A stretch of DNA of 64,000 nt from Candidatus Poribacteria bacterium (GTDB taxonomy: Bacteria; Poribacteria; WGA-4E; WGA-3G), in contig JAGWBV010000030.1 in assembly GCA_021295715.1 (NCBI GenBank), forward strand, positions 31,204-95,203. Direction: 5' to 3'. This document shows, piece by piece, positions 42,692-51,355 of the stretch. Both the position numbers and the translations under genes were made by a program. Position 1 is the first letter of the stretch; each line of letters opens with the position of its first letter. The notes beneath the pieces were generated by a model, which was not told the DNA's origin, ran no database searches, and was given only the letters and a program-made list of their open reading frames with translations.

Positions 42692-44326
42692 ATGTCAAGT
42701 CCAAATCTAAAATTTCATATACAGCGGGACCAACTCACATGGTTTCTCGATCTACTTTTAGACGAAAGAGAGATCTTTCAATTGAGTGCCTCTACCGGCA
42801 TCGTACTCGATGTGGATCGGCTGTATGCCTTATCAAGGCGAGAATTACTCGTAAATTTAGCCGATGTGTTTTTAGATGTCGTTGGCACAACAATATCTGA
42901 ACTAAAAAATTCCGAAACTTCGCCGGAAGCACACCATCACGATGATCGGGATCGGATGACTTCCGAAGTCAATACATTAGTCAGCCAATTTCTTACCGAA
43001 AAGGCACAAGCTGCAATCTCCCGAGTCGGGTATATGGAAATCTCCGAAATCGAAACGTTTTTCAAAACGTCTGATGTCCTCATAGAGGGCGGCGATTTCG
43101 GCGAAGTCGTCTGGGCACTTCTCACCGACCAGCGAACCGCAGTCGTTGAACATGGCTATAAACTCCTCAACACAACATACGAATCTATAGAAGTGGCTCA
43201 TACAAATGGTAGCGGAAACGACCATGGTATGGATCAATTGGAAGGAATCGACGCTCAACCCATTTACAACACGGAAAGTGAACTGCAACACTCGGATACA
43301 CCTGACCAAGGCATTGAGCATCTTGAACAACAACTGGCAGACTCTAAAGCAGATTATACCTCGCTTGAGCAAAAACATAGCCGGTTAGATCAACAACGCG
43401 CGCTTCTATTGGAGGAAAACAAGGGATTAAAAACCAAAGCCGAGGAAATTTATGGAAACGAAAAACGATTGACGACTCTTGAACAGGAAAATCACATACT
43501 TCGTGAACAGGTTGCACAATATATTGAAGATACCGCCGGACTACAACAACTTGCCGACCAACATGAACGCCTCCTCGTTGAAAAAGAACAGATGGCAGAA
43601 CAACTAAGAGAGTATGAACAAATTAAGGCAGCCAAGGAGACCTTCACTACCGATCTCAAGTTGGTTGAGGAGGCAGTCTACAAAGGTCATCAAGGACTCG
43701 AAGACTTTCAAACAACGCTTGATAGCCACTTCGATATTCTGGAAAACTGCCATCAGGCGGCACGCAGCGCATTGAATCAGATTCGCCATACGCTTACTTA
43801 TCTGGATACGCAAGAAATCGTCGAGGGTCAAAATCCCTACGATCTAACGACAGAGCAACCCCGTGTCGGTGTGTTCGTTGATGTTCAAAATATGTTTTAT
43901 GCTGCCAAAGATCGTTTTGGACGCAGGGTTGACTATATCAAACTCCTTGATTTGATAGTTGGACCGCGGTACCTCATGGTAGCCTATGCTTATGTCGTCC
44001 AGATACCCGAAATTAACCAATCCAGTTTCCTGTCCCTTCTTGAGCACAACGGTTATACGATTAAGAGTAAAGACTTGCGTTTGCGAGGCGACGGATCTGC
44101 CAAGGGGGACTGGGATGTCGGTATCGCAGTGGATGTCGTTTCAATGCTCGGCTCATTGGATGTTGTCATTTTGGCAAGTGGTGATGGCGATTTTTGTCCG
44201 CTTGCCGAACTCATCAAACAGCAGAATAAGCGTGTGGAGGTAGTCGCTTTTGAGCATAATACCTCTATGGATCTACAACAAATCGCAGATCAGTTCTTTC
44301 CAATTGGAGACGAACTGCTCATCTGA
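42692..44326 (+). CDS. Coiled-coil protein with C-terminal NYN (LabA/DUF88) ribonuclease-like domain
   Basis: 544 residues from ATG 42692 (CGGAGT at about 42680). The frame is open 29 codons upstream, but those translate the repeat element. Residues about 1-190 are a mixed soluble region; about 215-340 is a long coiled coil rich in Glu, Gln and Leu. The last 150 residues are a NYN domain with acidic residues in 'VGVFVDVQN' (D near 397), 'KGDWDVGIAVD' and 'LASGDGDF', the PIN-like catalytic set. Such domains cleave RNA in a metal-dependent way. The fusion to a long coiled coil is not one I recognise; it suggests an oligomeric or tethered nuclease. The N-terminal part has no recognised homologue. 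Confidence 0.8.
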   Translation: MSSPNLKFHIQRDQLTWFLDLLLDEREIFQLSASTGIVLDVDRLYALSRRELLVNLADVFLDVVGTTISELKNSETSPEAHHHDDRDRMTSEVNTLVSQFLTEKAQAAISRVGYMEISEIETFFKTSDVLIEGGDFGEVVWALLTDQRTAVVEHGYKLLNTTYESIEVAHTNGSGNDHGMDQLEGIDAQPIYNTESELQHSDTPDQGIEHLEQQLADSKADYTSLEQKHSRLDQQRALLLEENKGLKTKAEEIYGNEKRLTTLEQENHILREQVAQYIEDTAGLQQLADQHERLLVEKEQMAEQLREYEQIKAAKETFTTDLKLVEEAVYKGHQGLEDFQTTLDSHFDILENCHQAARSALNQIRHTLTYLDTQEIVEGQNPYDLTTEQPRVGVFVDVQNMFYAAKDRFGRRVDYIKLLDLIVGPRYLMVAYAYVVQIPEINQSSFLSLLEHNGYTIKSKDLRLRGDGSAKGDWDVGIAVDVVSMLGSLDVVILASGDGDFCPLAELIKQQNKRVEVVAFEHNTSMDLQQIADQFFPIGDELLI

Positions 44327-44460
44327 AATGGCTGTCAGTCATCAGCAGTCAGTTAAAAACCATTCCTGACAGTTTGCCTAATTTGGAACGTTCCAAGTCA
44401 GGGAATTGTTACAGAGATCCGATTTTACTCACAACCGATAACCGACAACCATTCTAAAAA

Positions 44461-45945
44461 ATGAATTATCTTCTTCAGTCTATCTGTGATGCTGTCGGTC
44501 CGCTTTTGAACCCTCACTTTTTTCTGCGACTTGGAATGTGCCTCGCGCTTGTTATCCTCTTCCTGCCTGTTTTGATAGGTGTAACAGATGCGGAATGGTC
44601 CTCCGCAACGACAGAAAATCTTCCATTATGCACAGCACAGAACGAACAACACTTTCCTGTCCTCGTTACCGACGGGCAAGGTGGTGCTATCGTTGCATGG
44701 AGTGATGCCCGGCACGCGAATCGTGATATTTTCGCACAGCGAATCAGCGCAACCGGGAACGTTCAGTGGCAGGCAAATGGTATTCCAATCTGTGACCTAC
44801 CATCTTCGCAAAGTTGGCCCCTAATTGTCAGTGATAGCGAAGGTGGTGCTATCCTCGTTTGGGGAGATACCCGGCACGGTAATCAGGACAGTTACGCACA
44901 ACGCATCGACGCAAACGGAAACAAATTGTGGGATCCCGAAGGGACACCCGTCTGTACGCATCCAACGTTGCAAGATGATTTGAACGCGATCGCGGACGGT
45001 AAAGGTGGCGTAATCGTTGTGTGGGAGGATTGGCGGAACGGAAATCAAGATATCTACGCCCAAAGAATCGACAGTACTGGAAAGCCAGTATGGGAAACGA
45101 ACGGTGTGCCTGTCTATAGTGGCGATGGGGATCAGTATGACCCGGTTCTAATCGCCGACGGGCAAGGGGGTGCTATTTTCGCATGGTGGGACATCAGCAC
45201 TCCAGATTGGAACATTTTCGCGCAACGACTGTCAGCAGATGGACATCAGATGTGGAATTCCGCCGATGGTCCAATTTCCGTCTGTACCGCAACTGGCAAC
45301 CAAGGCGCGCCAGTTGCGGTCAACGATGCGAGTGGCGGTGTGTTCTTCGTCTGGTCGGACTATCGCAATGACCCAAATTTTTATACGACCGCGCAATTAT
45401 ACGCACAACACATAACTGCTGAAGGACATGCCTTATGGGAAAAGGACGGCATCCCAATCTGTGAACTGCCTGTCAATCAACAACAACCTTACTGTGTACC
45501 TGACGGGAGTGGTGGTTTCATCGCCGCATGGTGGGACGAACGGGATATTTTCGCTGACATCTATGCGCAACGTATCAACGAAAATGGCGAGGGATTATGG
45601 AACGACGAAAACGCGCAGTTCCAAAACGGAGGCGTGCCTGTTTGCACCGGCGCAGGGGTTCAACGTCTCCCTCAAATCGTGTCTACTGGTGAGGCAGGGG
45701 AATCCATCATCTATTGGCTGGATTATCGTGAAGATTTCGGGGATTCGACAGAGGATGCAATCTACGCGCAACAGCTCGATGCCGATGGGAAGCCACTTTG
45801 GGAAATCAACGGCATGCCTGTCTGTCACGCACCGAAAGAACAAATCTCCCCTCAAGCTGTATCCACAGGTGAGAGTGCGGCAATCGTCGTCTGGAGCGAT
45901 GCGCGCGGACGAGATTACGACATCTATATTCAGCGTGTTCCATAA
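44461..45945 (+). CDS. Secreted eight-repeat beta-propeller-like protein
   Basis: 494 residues. N-terminal signal or anchor helix (about residues 20-43), then eight tandem repeats of about 50-58 residues. Each has the pattern (I/V)P(I/V)C...P...DG.GG.I..W.D.R...DIYAQRI...G...W...G. The regular spacing, the closing Trp and the terminal half-repeat 'YDIYIQRVP' suggest an eight-bladed propeller. Many repeats carry one Cys in 'PVC', which could form disulphides between blades outside the cytoplasm. No enzymatic motif; most likely a binding or structural surface protein. Only a short A-run precedes the ATG, so initiation may be weak. Confidence 0.78.
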   Translation: MNYLLQSICDAVGPLLNPHFFLRLGMCLALVILFLPVLIGVTDAEWSSATTENLPLCTAQNEQHFPVLVTDGQGGAIVAWSDARHANRDIFAQRISATGNVQWQANGIPICDLPSSQSWPLIVSDSEGGAILVWGDTRHGNQDSYAQRIDANGNKLWDPEGTPVCTHPTLQDDLNAIADGKGGVIVVWEDWRNGNQDIYAQRIDSTGKPVWETNGVPVYSGDGDQYDPVLIADGQGGAIFAWWDISTPDWNIFAQRLSADGHQMWNSADGPISVCTATGNQGAPVAVNDASGGVFFVWSDYRNDPNFYTTAQLYAQHITAEGHALWEKDGIPICELPVNQQQPYCVPDGSGGFIAAWWDERDIFADIYAQRINENGEGLWNDENAQFQNGGVPVCTGAGVQRLPQIVSTGEAGESIIYWLDYREDFGDSTEDAIYAQQLDADGKPLWEINGMPVCHAPKEQISPQAVSTGESAAIVVWSDARGRDYDIYIQRVP

Positions 45946-45969
45946 CGAATGAGGTTTTTAATTCATTGC

Positions 45970-46104
45970 TTCAGCACCGCGCTCCATTCCATTATGATCG
46001 GGTTCTTGGTGAATTGTAACCCTAAGCGTAGCGGAGGGCGGATATACAGTAAGAAACGTTAGTATTCAAACCCACTTTACCGAACCGCAAGGAAAAATTA
46101 AAAA
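45970..46104 (+). repeat. Full-length leader element before phosphodiesterase gene
   Basis: Aligns with 42550-42680: GCTCCATTCCATTATGATCG, CCCTAAGCGTAGCGGAGGGC, TTCAAACCCACTTTACCG, and the tail CCGCAAGGAAAAATTAAAAA ending one base before ATG 46105. Differences in the GCCC/GGGC-type inner arms remain self-complementary (CCCT...AGGG here, GTCC...GGAC there). Confidence 0.7.
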
Positions 46105-48075
46105 ATGGCAAAACGCACTCAACATGCTCCCGCAAAACGTGCGATCATCATCGGGATGGATGGTGCAAGCATGGAACTGGTCAAGAACATGATTGACTGG
46201 GGACATACCCCAAACATGGCGACACTCCTTCAGAACGGTGTCTACCGACCGATGATCGGAGTATTCCCGACACTGACACCGCCCGGGTGGACAGCACTCT
46301 CTACCGGTTCATGGCCCGGCACACATAAGGTGATGGATTTTAACATCCGTGCTGTTGGAGAACGCCTCGATAAGACGGTCTGGGGTATTAATACCGGTTT
46401 GTGTCAATCTGAATATCTCTGGAACCTCGTAGAACGGGTAGGCGGAAAACCGATTCTGGTGAAATGGGAAATGTCTTGGCCCCCCACCGTCACAACAGGT
46501 ATTCAGGTCGAGGGAACGGGACCAGGTGTCTCCAATCACCATCAGGTTGCTGGGTATCATCTCTTTGTCGCAGGAAAATGGGCAGCGCGCCCTATCGGTG
46601 GACAGCGAGACCCTGAGACACTTGATCCGAGCGCATTACAAGGCGTTCAGCACATTGATCCGGTCACTATTGAACCGATTGAGGAGGGAGAATGGGATGC
46701 CTTGCCTGATTCCACAGCACCCGTAAGAGAGGTCGAACTCACCATTCAACCGTTGGCGCGCGGTAGAGAAGATGTGATGCCTTCAATCTATTCCAAAAGT
46801 GAGGTATCCTCTGACACTTCTGGTCAAAATGCTGGGCGCATTCCCAAACCGTTTTACGGGTTGATTTATGCCTCTGGCGATAACGGCTATGATCGGGTGC
46901 GGATCTGTCGGAGTCGGTCTGGAGACGATGCCGTTGCGGACCTGGGGGTTAGTGAATGGAGCGAGTGGTGGCTGGATACTTTTGAAATTGAAGCCGCTGA
47001 AGTGGAAGGTTACGTCCGAATGAAACTCGTGACGCTCACCCCAACAGCGGACGCTTTTGAACTCTTCGTCCCACAGATTTGGCCGAGAGAAGGGTACACC
47101 GTTCCTGATACAATTGCTACCACGATTGACACTGAAATCGGTTCATTCCTTCAAAATCCGGCTCGCGATGCGCTTGGGCAAATGGACGATGATACCTATT
47201 TCGAGGTGCTTGACTACCACCATCAGCGTCTCGCGGATGTCGCGACGCACCTCGCAACAAACAACGATTGGGATGTCCTAATGGTCGAAAGCCATGCCCC
47301 GGACTACGCCAGCCATTTCTTCCTCAGTCAAGCAGATGAAATCAGCGGTGCAGCGCCTGAGACAATTGATCGGTGTCGTGAGGGATTACGACGGACGTAT
47401 GAATCTGTGGACCGGATGATTGGGCGACTGATGGAACACGCCGATGAAGAGACCGTAGTTCTTGTCTGTTCCGACCACGGCGGCACCCCTAACCAATTCC
47501 GTGCTATAGATATCGAAGAGGTGCTCGAAGAAACCGGATTCATCGTTAAAGACGAAAACGGGGCGATAGACTGGACAAAGACACGAGCGGTCAATGTCGG
47601 ATTAGTACATATCTTCATCAACTTAGCTGGACGTGAACCGGATGGAATCGTGGCACCTGAGGACTACGAAGCAACGCAACGTGAACTCATCGCAGCATTG
47701 CATACCTATAAGGACGAGAAGACCGGCCGACATCCCTTTACATTGGCTGTGACACGAGCAGATGCGGAGATGTTTAACTTACACGGGGATTTAGTCGGTG
47801 ATGTTGTCTACGCGCTTCGACCAGAGTTCGATGGTGCGCACGGCAAACAGCTGCCCTCCGTGAGTTTCGGTATCGGCGGGCAGCACTCTACATTTATGCT
47901 ATCGGGGGCTGGGGTTCGACAAGGGGTAGCATTGCAGCGGCAGGTTCGTGTTGTTGATGTCACACCGACGCTCTGCTATCTACTGGGGCTGCCAATGCCT
48001 GACAATGTGGAGGGGGGTGTCGTTTACGAGGCGTTAGAGGATCCAAATTGGCATTTGACTCAACTTGCGGAATAG
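46105..48075 (+). CDS. Type I phosphodiesterase / nucleotide pyrophosphatase family protein
   Basis: 656 residues of the alkaline-phosphatase superfamily. Metal ligand D19 in 'IIIGMDGAS', the nucleophile Thr in 'FPTLTPPGWTALSTGSWPGTH' in outline (T56 or T58), and 'VVLVCSDHGGTPN' supplying further Asp/His ligands. Members hydrolyse phosphodiesters or phosphonates, including nucleotide sugars and GPI-type links. A middle insert (about residues 160-340) with beta-rich content is larger than in simple members. No signal peptide. The leader element directly before the ATG is the only ribosome site. Substrate unknown. Confidence 0.85.
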   Translation: MAKRTQHAPAKRAIIIGMDGASMELVKNMIDWGHTPNMATLLQNGVYRPMIGVFPTLTPPGWTALSTGSWPGTHKVMDFNIRAVGERLDKTVWGINTGLCQSEYLWNLVERVGGKPILVKWEMSWPPTVTTGIQVEGTGPGVSNHHQVAGYHLFVAGKWAARPIGGQRDPETLDPSALQGVQHIDPVTIEPIEEGEWDALPDSTAPVREVELTIQPLARGREDVMPSIYSKSEVSSDTSGQNAGRIPKPFYGLIYASGDNGYDRVRICRSRSGDDAVADLGVSEWSEWWLDTFEIEAAEVEGYVRMKLVTLTPTADAFELFVPQIWPREGYTVPDTIATTIDTEIGSFLQNPARDALGQMDDDTYFEVLDYHHQRLADVATHLATNNDWDVLMVESHAPDYASHFFLSQADEISGAAPETIDRCREGLRRTYESVDRMIGRLMEHADEETVVLVCSDHGGTPNQFRAIDIEEVLEETGFIVKDENGAIDWTKTRAVNVGLVHIFINLAGREPDGIVAPEDYEATQRELIAALHTYKDEKTGRHPFTLAVTRADAEMFNLHGDLVGDVVYALRPEFDGAHGKQLPSVSFGIGGQHSTFMLSGAGVRQGVALQRQVRVVDVTPTLCYLLGLPMPDNVEGGVVYEALEDPNWHLTQLAE

Positions 48076-48174
48076 CCATCAGCCGTCAGTAAAGAAGCGT
48101 ATGGTAGCGAAAATCGCTCGGTTACGCTTGTGTCTTCCACTGACAGTTGACTGCTTCTTTGCTGATAACTATTC

Positions 48175-50106
48175 TTAGCCGATATTACATTTCTCGTGTA
48201 ACTCTTCTAAGGTATATGTGTTGATGACTTCGTTCTTTGTCAACCACCCGCGACGTGCGACATTCAACCCAAATTGGCGGCGCGCGAATAGCCCGATGTC
48301 ATGTGCATCGGTGTTGACTGCTAAAAGCACCCCTGCTTTTTTTGCCATACGTACAAATTCAGGATCGAGGTCCAATCGGCTCGGCGAGCCGTTAATTTCC
48401 AAAACTGTTTGATGCTCCGCAGCAGCTTCTATAATCTCCTCAATATTCAGCGGATACATTGGTCTACGTCCGCGCAATCTCCCTGTTGGATGACCGATGA
48501 TGTTAACAAATGGATTTTCGATCGCACGGACGATGCGCTGTGTCATCTCTGCTTCGGAGAGTGTGAAATGACTGTGAACGCTTGCGACGACAATATCAAG
48601 CTGCGCTAAAACTTCATCAGGATAATCCAACTCACCGTACCGTCGAATATCTACCTCAGAACCTACGAGGAGTGTGATACCCTCAACCTCTGCATCCAAT
48701 TCGCGAACCCGCGCTACCTGTTCCAGAAGCCTCTCCCGATCTAAGCCGTTTGCAACGGTAGAGGAAACAGAATGGTCGGTGATAGCAAAGTACTCAAGCC
48801 CCTCCGCTTTCGCCGCAGCCACCATATCTTGGAGTGTATTTCGTCCGTCACTCCAATCGGTGTGTGCATGTAAGTCGCCTCGTAAATCCGTGAACTCAAC
48901 GAGTTTTGGCAAAGCACCCGCTTTCGCCGCAGCCACTGAGGCACCGTCCTGTCGAAGTTCCGCGGGAATATAGGCGAGCCCGAGTTTTTCGTATATTCTC
49001 TCTTCCGTCATATCACGCGCTTCATGCCAAAAACCGGTCAGCTCCAGAAAACCGTTATCAGAAAGCGCGTCAATGTGAGCGTCTGTCGCTGTTGTCAAGA
49101 AGAGCGTCGCTTCATAGGTAGCAGCAGTACACAGATAGACGGATACCGGAAAATCTCTGTCAATATAAAATTGAATCACAGGTAGCGTGTCACGAACGTC
49201 CCCCGTCAGTTCGCGCTGGCTTTCTTCAAAATGGCTGTCGGTTAAGAGGTTTTCTGGTGAAGGGGCATCCTCTTGCTGATTGCTGTCGACTGACGGCTGA
49301 TCGCTATTTTTGCTGTCATATCGGTACTGAATTTGGCTGTCCGTTTTGAAAACAATCGGGTTCTCCGGCGTTAGAATAGCGTTTAGTGGCTCAAGAAGTG
49401 CTTGTAGCGGCGCAGACACGATGCCACTTTCAAATTGAAACGTGCCTTCATCTTCATATTCAACAATCAACGCTATACTTTGACATACCTCTTCGTGCCG
49501 CCGTAAATCACCTGTCCATTGGTAACGTTTTATCCAACCATCATTTATCAATAGCGTCAGATGATCGGAAATGTTTTGGACAGTGGGTAAAATTTGCAAT
49601 AGCGGACGTTTGTTCCGTTGTTCTGTCTGAAACGCCAGACTCTCAGTTATCATCCGGAGCTTTTTCCGTCCGATACCCTTCACGCGCCTCATCTGTCCGT
49701 TTTCAATTAAGACTCGGAGGTCCTCGATATTCCTGATACCGAGTTCTTGATAAAATCTGCCAACGATTTTTACACCGACCCCTCGAAGATTGAGCAATTC
49801 AAGGATTTCTGTTCCCATTTCTGCGGTGAGTTCATCATAGAATTTGCAGCGTCCGGTTTCCAACATTTCAACGGTCTTGTCTTCAATGGCTTTCCCAATA
49901 CCGGGTGTTGCTCGGAGTCTTTTTACTGCCTCTCTATTGTATCCCGGTGTATTTTGTTGGGAATCTTTGGAAGCCAATTCATCGGGGAATTCTTCAATGA
50001 TATCGGCGGCTCGTTCATAAATCCGAGAGCGAAAAGCATTTTCACCGCGAATTTGTAGCAGGGATCCGATAGCTCGAAATATAGCACTGATCTCATGATT
50101 TGTCAT
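48175..50106 (-). CDS. polX: PolX/PHP protein with intact PHP domain but degenerate polymerase site
   Basis: 643 residues. N-terminal Pol X region with helix-hairpin-helix motifs ('TPGIGKAI' 67-74, 'LRGVGVKIV' 107-115, 'VKGIGRKKL' 142-150), then a palm whose catalytic carboxylates are gone: where the family has GS-x-RR...D-x-D, residues 199-212 read GDLRR...SIA, and the third Asp (VDL) is Tyr324 (VYL). The C-terminal PHP phosphoesterase is complete: H413, H415, H445, E484, H511, H513, H539, D600, H602. It therefore probably keeps the 3'-5' exonuclease or phosphatase but cannot polymerise. A hydrophilic insert (about 262-300) partly matches the GCTGACNG repeat. A leader element touches the ATG. 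Confidence 0.85.
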   Translation of the reverse strand: MTNHEISAIFRAIGSLLQIRGENAFRSRIYERAADIIEEFPDELASKDSQQNTPGYNREAVKRLRATPGIGKAIEDKTVEMLETGRCKFYDELTAEMGTEILELLNLRGVGVKIVGRFYQELGIRNIEDLRVLIENGQMRRVKGIGRKKLRMITESLAFQTEQRNKRPLLQILPTVQNISDHLTLLINDGWIKRYQWTGDLRRHEEVCQSIALIVEYEDEGTFQFESGIVSAPLQALLEPLNAILTPENPIVFKTDSQIQYRYDSKNSDQPSVDSNQQEDAPSPENLLTDSHFEESQRELTGDVRDTLPVIQFYIDRDFPVSVYLCTAATYEATLFLTTATDAHIDALSDNGFLELTGFWHEARDMTEERIYEKLGLAYIPAELRQDGASVAAAKAGALPKLVEFTDLRGDLHAHTDWSDGRNTLQDMVAAAKAEGLEYFAITDHSVSSTVANGLDRERLLEQVARVRELDAEVEGITLLVGSEVDIRRYGELDYPDEVLAQLDIVVASVHSHFTLSEAEMTQRIVRAIENPFVNIIGHPTGRLRGRRPMYPLNIEEIIEAAAEHQTVLEINGSPSRLDLDPEFVRMAKKAGVLLAVNTDAHDIGLFARRQFGLNVARRGWLTKNEVINTYTLEELHEKCNIG

Positions 50107-50236
50107 ATTTTTAATTTTCCTTGCGGTTCGGTCAGGTGGGTTTTATGCCTGAAGTGCCTCTCTGTATATCCGCCTGCGTGTTTTTGCTTGGGGTGTTTTG
50201 GCATGGATATTTCTGCGTATTGTTGCAGGCTATCAC
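50107..50236 (-). repeat. Leader element before polX gene
   Basis: On the minus strand: AGCCTGCAACAATACGCAGA, ATACCCAAGCAAAAACACGCA-type sequence with GCCTGC/GCAGGC arms, CCCACCTGACCGAA, then the tail CCGCAAGGAAAATTAAAAAT joined to ATG 50106. Same composite as at 33050-33181. Confidence 0.7.
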
Positions 50237-50268
50237 ATGTCTGCTGCTTACGTGATCGGTTTAGGCTG

Positions 50269-51126
50269 CTACACCAACTTCCGCTGCGCGACAAAACCGG
50301 CAAGGAACCCAATTACCATTTCTCCGATAACAATCAGAATAGATTGATAGATCGTAAGGAAATTGACTGTCCCTAATTGGGATTCGAAGATATAAAACAT
50401 TCCGTAAAAGCAGCCAAGTCCACACAATGCGCCAAGACCGCCAAGGAAAAATCCATGAATAACAAAAGGAACGAAGAGATAATGGCGGGACATGCCGAGA
50501 AGTTTCATGAGGGATATCTCTTCGGCACGAGCGATCGCTGTTTTGTTGATAACAGAACTGATAATGAACCAGATGACGACAACTGCTATTCCGATGGCGA
50601 TGAGAGTCGTACGCTCTGAATCGCGTAAACGATCCTTCAACTGCCCCTGCCCTGTCAAGAGCACATCCTCAATTTCGCTGTGGGCTTTAATATCCAACAC
50701 AATCTGCTCTAAAGTTTTACGCGTTATCAAGTCTTCGTCCACATAAATTTTGAGGGATGCCGGAAATGGATTTACGCCTCTGGTCTCTGCGAATGCCTCC
50801 TTAATGAGGATACCCAAATCTTGGAACTGGGTTTCACCACGGGCGAGGCTTTCTGCCTTTGAAGCGTAATTGACAGCGAGTACCCGTCCATTTTTTTCTA
50901 TCTGGCTCACCAAGGTGCGTCCGGTTGACTCATCAACACTGTCTTTTAGAAACGCGATAAGGGTAGGGGCATGGCTTTTAAACTCAGACTGCTGTAGTAT
51001 AAACGAATGGTTCAATAGTAAGGTAGCAAGTAAGACAGTGATGAAACCGATGCCAAAGAAACTCATCACACTTGCATTGCCAGCACGAGCTATATGGGAT
51101 ATGGCATTCTTAAGATGATAACGCAT
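50269..51126 (-). CDS. ftsX: Cell-division ABC permease FtsX
   Basis: 285 residues with the FtsX layout: cytoplasmic N-terminus, first helix (about 20-42), a periplasmic domain of about 120 residues ('TLIAFLKDSVDESTGRTLVSQIE' in outline), then three helices near the C-terminus. With FtsE it controls peptidoglycan hydrolases during division. It lies 229 bases downstream of ftsE in the same direction, a gap larger than usual because repeats fill it. The 'EISLMKLLGMSRHYLFVPFVIHGFFLG' in outline coupling region that touches FtsE is intact. Confidence 0.85.
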   Translation of the reverse strand: MRYHLKNAISHIARAGNASVMSFFGIGFITVLLATLLLNHSFILQQSEFKSHAPTLIAFLKDSVDESTGRTLVSQIEKNGRVLAVNYASKAESLARGETQFQDLGILIKEAFAETRGVNPFPASLKIYVDEDLITRKTLEQIVLDIKAHSEIEDVLLTGQGQLKDRLRDSERTTLIAIGIAVVVIWFIISSVINKTAIARAEEISLMKLLGMSRHYLFVPFVIHGFFLGGLGALCGLGCFYGMFYIFESQLGTVNFLTIYQSILIVIGEMVIGFLAGFVAQRKLV

Positions 51127-51261
51127 TTTTTGTAGTTATCGGTTGTCAGTTGTCGGTTGGAACAGCCACTTGATTAAACGTGAGTTTGGTTTATAATAAA
51201 TTGTCGGAAACCAAAATGTACGATTTCAAACAATATTCGCTCCGAAAACCGCCACATCGCT

Positions 51262-51283
51262 GGCGAGGTTTCCTAACCTCGCC
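51262..51283. repeat. Hairpin repeat, GGCGAGGTT/AACCTCGCC
   Basis: Perfect 9-base arms GGCGAGGTT (51262-51270) and AACCTCGCC (51275-51283) around TCCT, in the ftsE-ftsX spacer. Same loop and arm length as 6791-6812, with two arm bases changed on each side so that pairing is kept. Confidence 0.65.
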
Positions 51284-51355
51284 TATTATCAAACTTACGT
51301 TGATTAAACAAAGCACCTCTTAACTGAAAACCGATGACCGATGACCGATGACTAT

